Source: an uncultured Burkholderiales bacterium (GTDB lineage: Bacteria; Pseudomonadota; Gammaproteobacteria; Burkholderiales; Burkholderiaceae_C). Taken from it: DNA of 64,000 nt. The stretch's first letter is position 1. Each line of letters starts with the position of its first letter. The position numbers were made by a program, and so were the translations under genes. Positions 62,101-64,000 of the stretch are shown here, piece after piece. A model generated the notes under the pieces. That model was not told where the DNA came from, did not search any database, and saw only the letters and a program-made list of their open reading frames with translations. The stretch is taken from assembly GCA_903896615.1 (NCBI GenBank), contig CAITYM010000172.1, forward strand, positions 41,920 through 105,919, read 5' to 3'.

Positions 62101-63290
62101 ATGAACTAACACTTAAAGCTTTATTCAATGAAGAGATAGGCGTTGTTATTCAAGTACCCACAACTGAGCGAGATGCAACGCTTCAAGTACTACGTAAATA
62201 CGGACTCTACGCCAACAGTCACTGCATCGGAAAAACAAGGCCTATAGACCCTAAGCACCCAGAGCTTGTGAGTGGAGTGGGTCAATTAAGTATTTGGAGG
62301 GATGCTAAAGAAATTTATAGCGCCAAACTCGATGATCTTCACCAAGTTTGGGACAGTGTGAGCTGGAAAATCTGTCGTGAAAGAGATAATCCAACCTGCG
62401 CTGACCAAGAACATGCGAGGAAGATGGACACCCACCAAGATGGTCTCATGGTCCACTTAACTCCGACGTTCTTGGATGCCTTTCACCAAGCGCCCAAATT
62501 CAACCTGCAAAGTGCTCGCCCCAAAGTGGCCATCCTTAGAGAGCAAGGCGTTAACTCCCATATAGAGATGGCCTACGCTTTTACAGCGTCTGGGTTTGAG
62601 AGTGTAGATGTGCACATGACAGATCTACAGACTGGACGCGTCAAGTTAACAGATTTTATTGGCTTAGTTGCTTGTGGAGGGTTTAGTTACGGCGACACCC
62701 TGGGGGCTGGTGTTGGTTGGGCTCGGAGCATACTCTTAAACTCCAAACTAAGGGATGAGTTCCTCGCCTTCTTTAACCGTACCAACACTTTTGCTTTAGG
62801 AGTTTGTAACGGTTGCCAAATGTTTGCTGAGCTCTCCCAGATCATTCCTGGTGCCCAGCATTGGCCTCGTTTTACGACCAACCAAAGTGAGCGTTTTGAG
62901 GCAAGGTTAAGCTTAGTTGAGGTTCAAAAGAGTCCCAGTATTTTCTTGCAAGACATGCAAGGCCTGCGCCTTCCAATCGTGGTGTCACACGGGGAGGGTT
63001 ATGCAAACTTCCAACTCCAGGGCAGCGAAAGAGATGTAACCGCTTGTCTTCGATTCGTAGATGTAAATGGATCGCCTACTGAGATTTATCCATTCAACCC
63101 TAACGGAAGTTCAGCAGGGCTCACCGGCGTTACTACTCCAGATGGAAGGTTCACTGCACTGATGCCACATCCTGAGCGTGTGTTTAGAAATGCACAGATG
63201 AGTTGGACTGATCTTCAAAGCACTGGGGGCTTGGATGCGCCAAGTCCTTGGTTTCAAATTTGGCGTAATGCAAGAAAATGGGTTTCATGA
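59160..63290 (+). CDS. purL: Phosphoribosylformylglycinamidine synthase
   Basis: 1376 aa; [58 protein letters not shown]-terminal glutaminase with [16 protein letters not shown] start. Confidence 0.98.
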   Translation: MSLIFNQFLGGSAISSFKSTQLLTRIQTLQPSVTSLEARYVYWVATEQALSPEHLARLQQLLAPPGAVSSEPFQNNSALDNSFWISPRLGTLSPWSSKATDIAHNCTLDVVRIERIVQYQFRLKGGEKLDLKSLERIAGPVHDRMTESVHFEKESVNHLFDVISAPAMQTVDVLQAGRQALVLANAEHGLALAEDEIDYLVDAFKRLKRNPTDVELLMFAQANSEHCRHKIFNAAFTIDGVPQAQSMFAMIRNTHQKNPQFTVVAYSDNAAVMNGQLIERFEARVNKIGVDGGESVTGIDTNAHRTYKTFEALNHILMKVETHNHPTAISPYAGASTGSGGEIRDEGATGRGAKPKAGLCGFTVSNLWNNGESEHLKPAHMASALQIMTDGPLGAAAFNNEFGRPNLGGYFREFELSHNGTRWGYHKPIMIAGGLGQIDARLTEKIKFKPGSLLIQLGGGGMRIGIGGGAASSMASGSNAVELDFNSVQRDNPEIERRAQEVINHCVALGENNPILAIHDVGAGGLSNAFPELVNDAGQGARFYLKEVPVEESGMAPREIWCNESQERYVLAIDPQSRALFESFCKLERCPYAVVGVATQNTELVVEDTSAPAHLLGKPKANSSTHTREVNESIHPVEMPMNVLLGKTPKIHKDVVRVPRNGQLLNINLNLSETVIKVLSHPTVASKRFLINIGDRTVGGLSHRDQMVGPWQVPVADCAVTLSDFKGLSGEAMSMGERSPLAILNPQASGRMAVAESITNLLSAPIELDRIKLSANWMAACGELGEDAALYDTVQAVGMELCPALGISIPVGKDSLSMRTQWKSSEGAGHKVVSPVSLVVSAFATLSSVKGTLTPQLNRETLDTTLILIDLGNGKNRMGASVFAQVQNQLGDIVPDLDNPEQLKALVSAVNTLRAEDKILAYHDRSDGGLFACVSEMAFAGQVGVALNVDMLITEGDGIKDSKADHGDSKNWASQVSVRRDELTLKALFNEEIGVVIQVPTTERDATLQVLRKYGLYANSHCIGKTRPIDPKHPELVSGVGQLSIWRDAKEIYSAKLDDLHQVWDSVSWKICRERDNPTCADQEHARKMDTHQDGLMVHLTPTFLDAFHQAPKFNLQSARPKVAILREQGVNSHIEMAYAFTASGFESVDVHMTDLQTGRVKLTDFIGLVACGGFSYGDTLGAGVGWARSILLNSKLRDEFLAFFNRTNTFALGVCNGCQMFAELSQIIPGAQHWPRFTTNQSERFEARLSLVEVQKSPSIFLQDMQGLRLPIVVSHGEGYANFQLQGSERDVTACLRFVDVNGSPTEIYPFNPNGSSAGLTGVTTPDGRFTALMPHPERVFRNAQMSWTDLQSTGGLDAPSPWFQIWRNARKWVS

Positions 63291-63368
63291 ACCTTTAGGG
63301 GATGTAACCCAAACCGCTGCATTAGTGCTCAGCTTCGCTAGCGGCGCTCTACATACAGGCGTCTAAAT

Positions 63369-63406
63369 ACCGCCCTCTACATACCACCCGAGAGGACGGT
63401 GTTTTT
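63369..63406 (+). terminator. Rho-independent terminator downstream of purL
   Basis: ACCGCCCTCT / AGAGGACGGT stem (one mismatch) followed by GTTTTT. Confidence 0.8.
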
Positions 63407-63419
63407 CGCGCAAGATGAA

Positions 63420-63456
63420 TAAAAAAATGTCCGTCACTGTTAAAGGTGACGGACAT
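63420..63456 (-). terminator. Rho-independent terminator of the parvulin gene
   Basis: Perfect 11-bp stem ATGTCCGTCAC-tgttaaag-GTGACGGACAT, T-run on the minus strand. Confidence 0.9.
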
Positions 63457-63483
63457 CTCTACATTTAGAGAGCAGGTAGGTTT

Positions 63484-63999
63484 TTATTCCACTTTTGCTT
63501 TTGTACGAAGATCTTGTTGGTAATTGTTCATCTTCATTTGTTGAAGCTGCTGAGCGATTTGGGGTTTGACTTCTTCAAATTTTGGAATTTGTGCTTCGCG
63601 TACATCGTCTAGTCGAATGATGTGAAAGCCAAACTGAGTTTTAACGGGTTGTTCAGTGAATTGTCCCTTCTTTAGGGCAACCATTGCATCCGAGAACTCT
63701 TTAACAAAATTGCTAGGGGCTGCCCAGTCAAGATCGCCGCCTTTTGAGCCTGAGCCTGGATCCTTGGATTGCTTTTTGGCAATTTCTTCAAATTTGCCAC
63801 CCTTTTTTAGAGAAGCCACAATAGCTTTGGCTTGATCCTCTTTTTCTACTAGGATGTGACGTGCATGGTATTCTTTACCTGCATTTGCAGCTACAAATTT
63901 ATCGTACTCAGCTTTGATTTCTTCCTCTGTAACTGCATTTTTCTTTTGAAATTGCATGAACAGTTCACGGATCATGATAGTTTGACGTGCCAATTCCAT
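63484..63999 (-). CDS. Parvulin-type peptidyl-prolyl isomerase (PpiC/SurA-like), N-terminus cut by window end
   Basis: EYHARHILVEKEDQAKAIVASLKKGGKFEEIAKKQSKDPGSGSKGGDLDW, GFHIIRLDDVR. Confidence 0.93.
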   Translation of the reverse strand: MELARQTIMIRELFMQFQKKNAVTEEEIKAEYDKFVAANAGKEYHARHILVEKEDQAKAIVASLKKGGKFEEIAKKQSKDPGSGSKGGDLDWAAPSNFVKEFSDAMVALKKGQFTEQPVKTQFGFHIIRLDDVREAQIPKFEEVKPQIAQQLQQMKMNNYQQDLRTKAKVE

Positions 64000-64000
64000 C

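Noticed and set aside
63347-63384. Direct repeat CTCTACATAC after purL, considered as a CRISPR-like or mobile element trace
   Set aside because: Only two 10-bp copies; overlaps the purL terminator stem; no array or transposase.

Overview
The window reads as one contig of a moderate-GC bacterium. Gene content and order (dapC-dapD-dapE-prmB, smc-zipA-ligA-def, map-glnD, purL) suggest a betaproteobacterium of the Burkholderiales, possibly Polynucleobacter-like; this is inference, no search was run. Two parts are visible. About 1-37.4 kb is accessory and transport-rich: a LysR C-terminal part, amino-acid ABC importer parts without an ATPase, four MFS exporters, a BKACE-family enzyme, a TRAP transporter operon, two related ModA-like binding proteins, an intracellular PHB depolymerase next to a PII protein, HupE, a complete RND efflux operon, HPP-CBS, serine hydrolase/SnoaL, MOSC, ROK kinase, AzlCD, RraA-like and LVIVD-repeat proteins. 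About 38.2-64 kb is housekeeping: pal, ABC-F ATPase, prmB, dapE/D/C, smc, zipA-like, ligA, def, glnD, map, purL and a parvulin cut by the window end. A roughly 0.6 kb gene-poor, repeat-rich junction (37.4-38.0 kb) separates the two. I found no tRNA, rRNA, CRISPR array, transposase or phage module. No clear defence system or large novel system is visible. The best leads are a ModA-like protein with no signal peptide, a PII protein with an unusual T-loop beside phaZ, a possible Hpt-like protein before smc, a 58-aa membrane ORF missed by the ORF track, and several repeats and inverted repeats in intergenic DNA.
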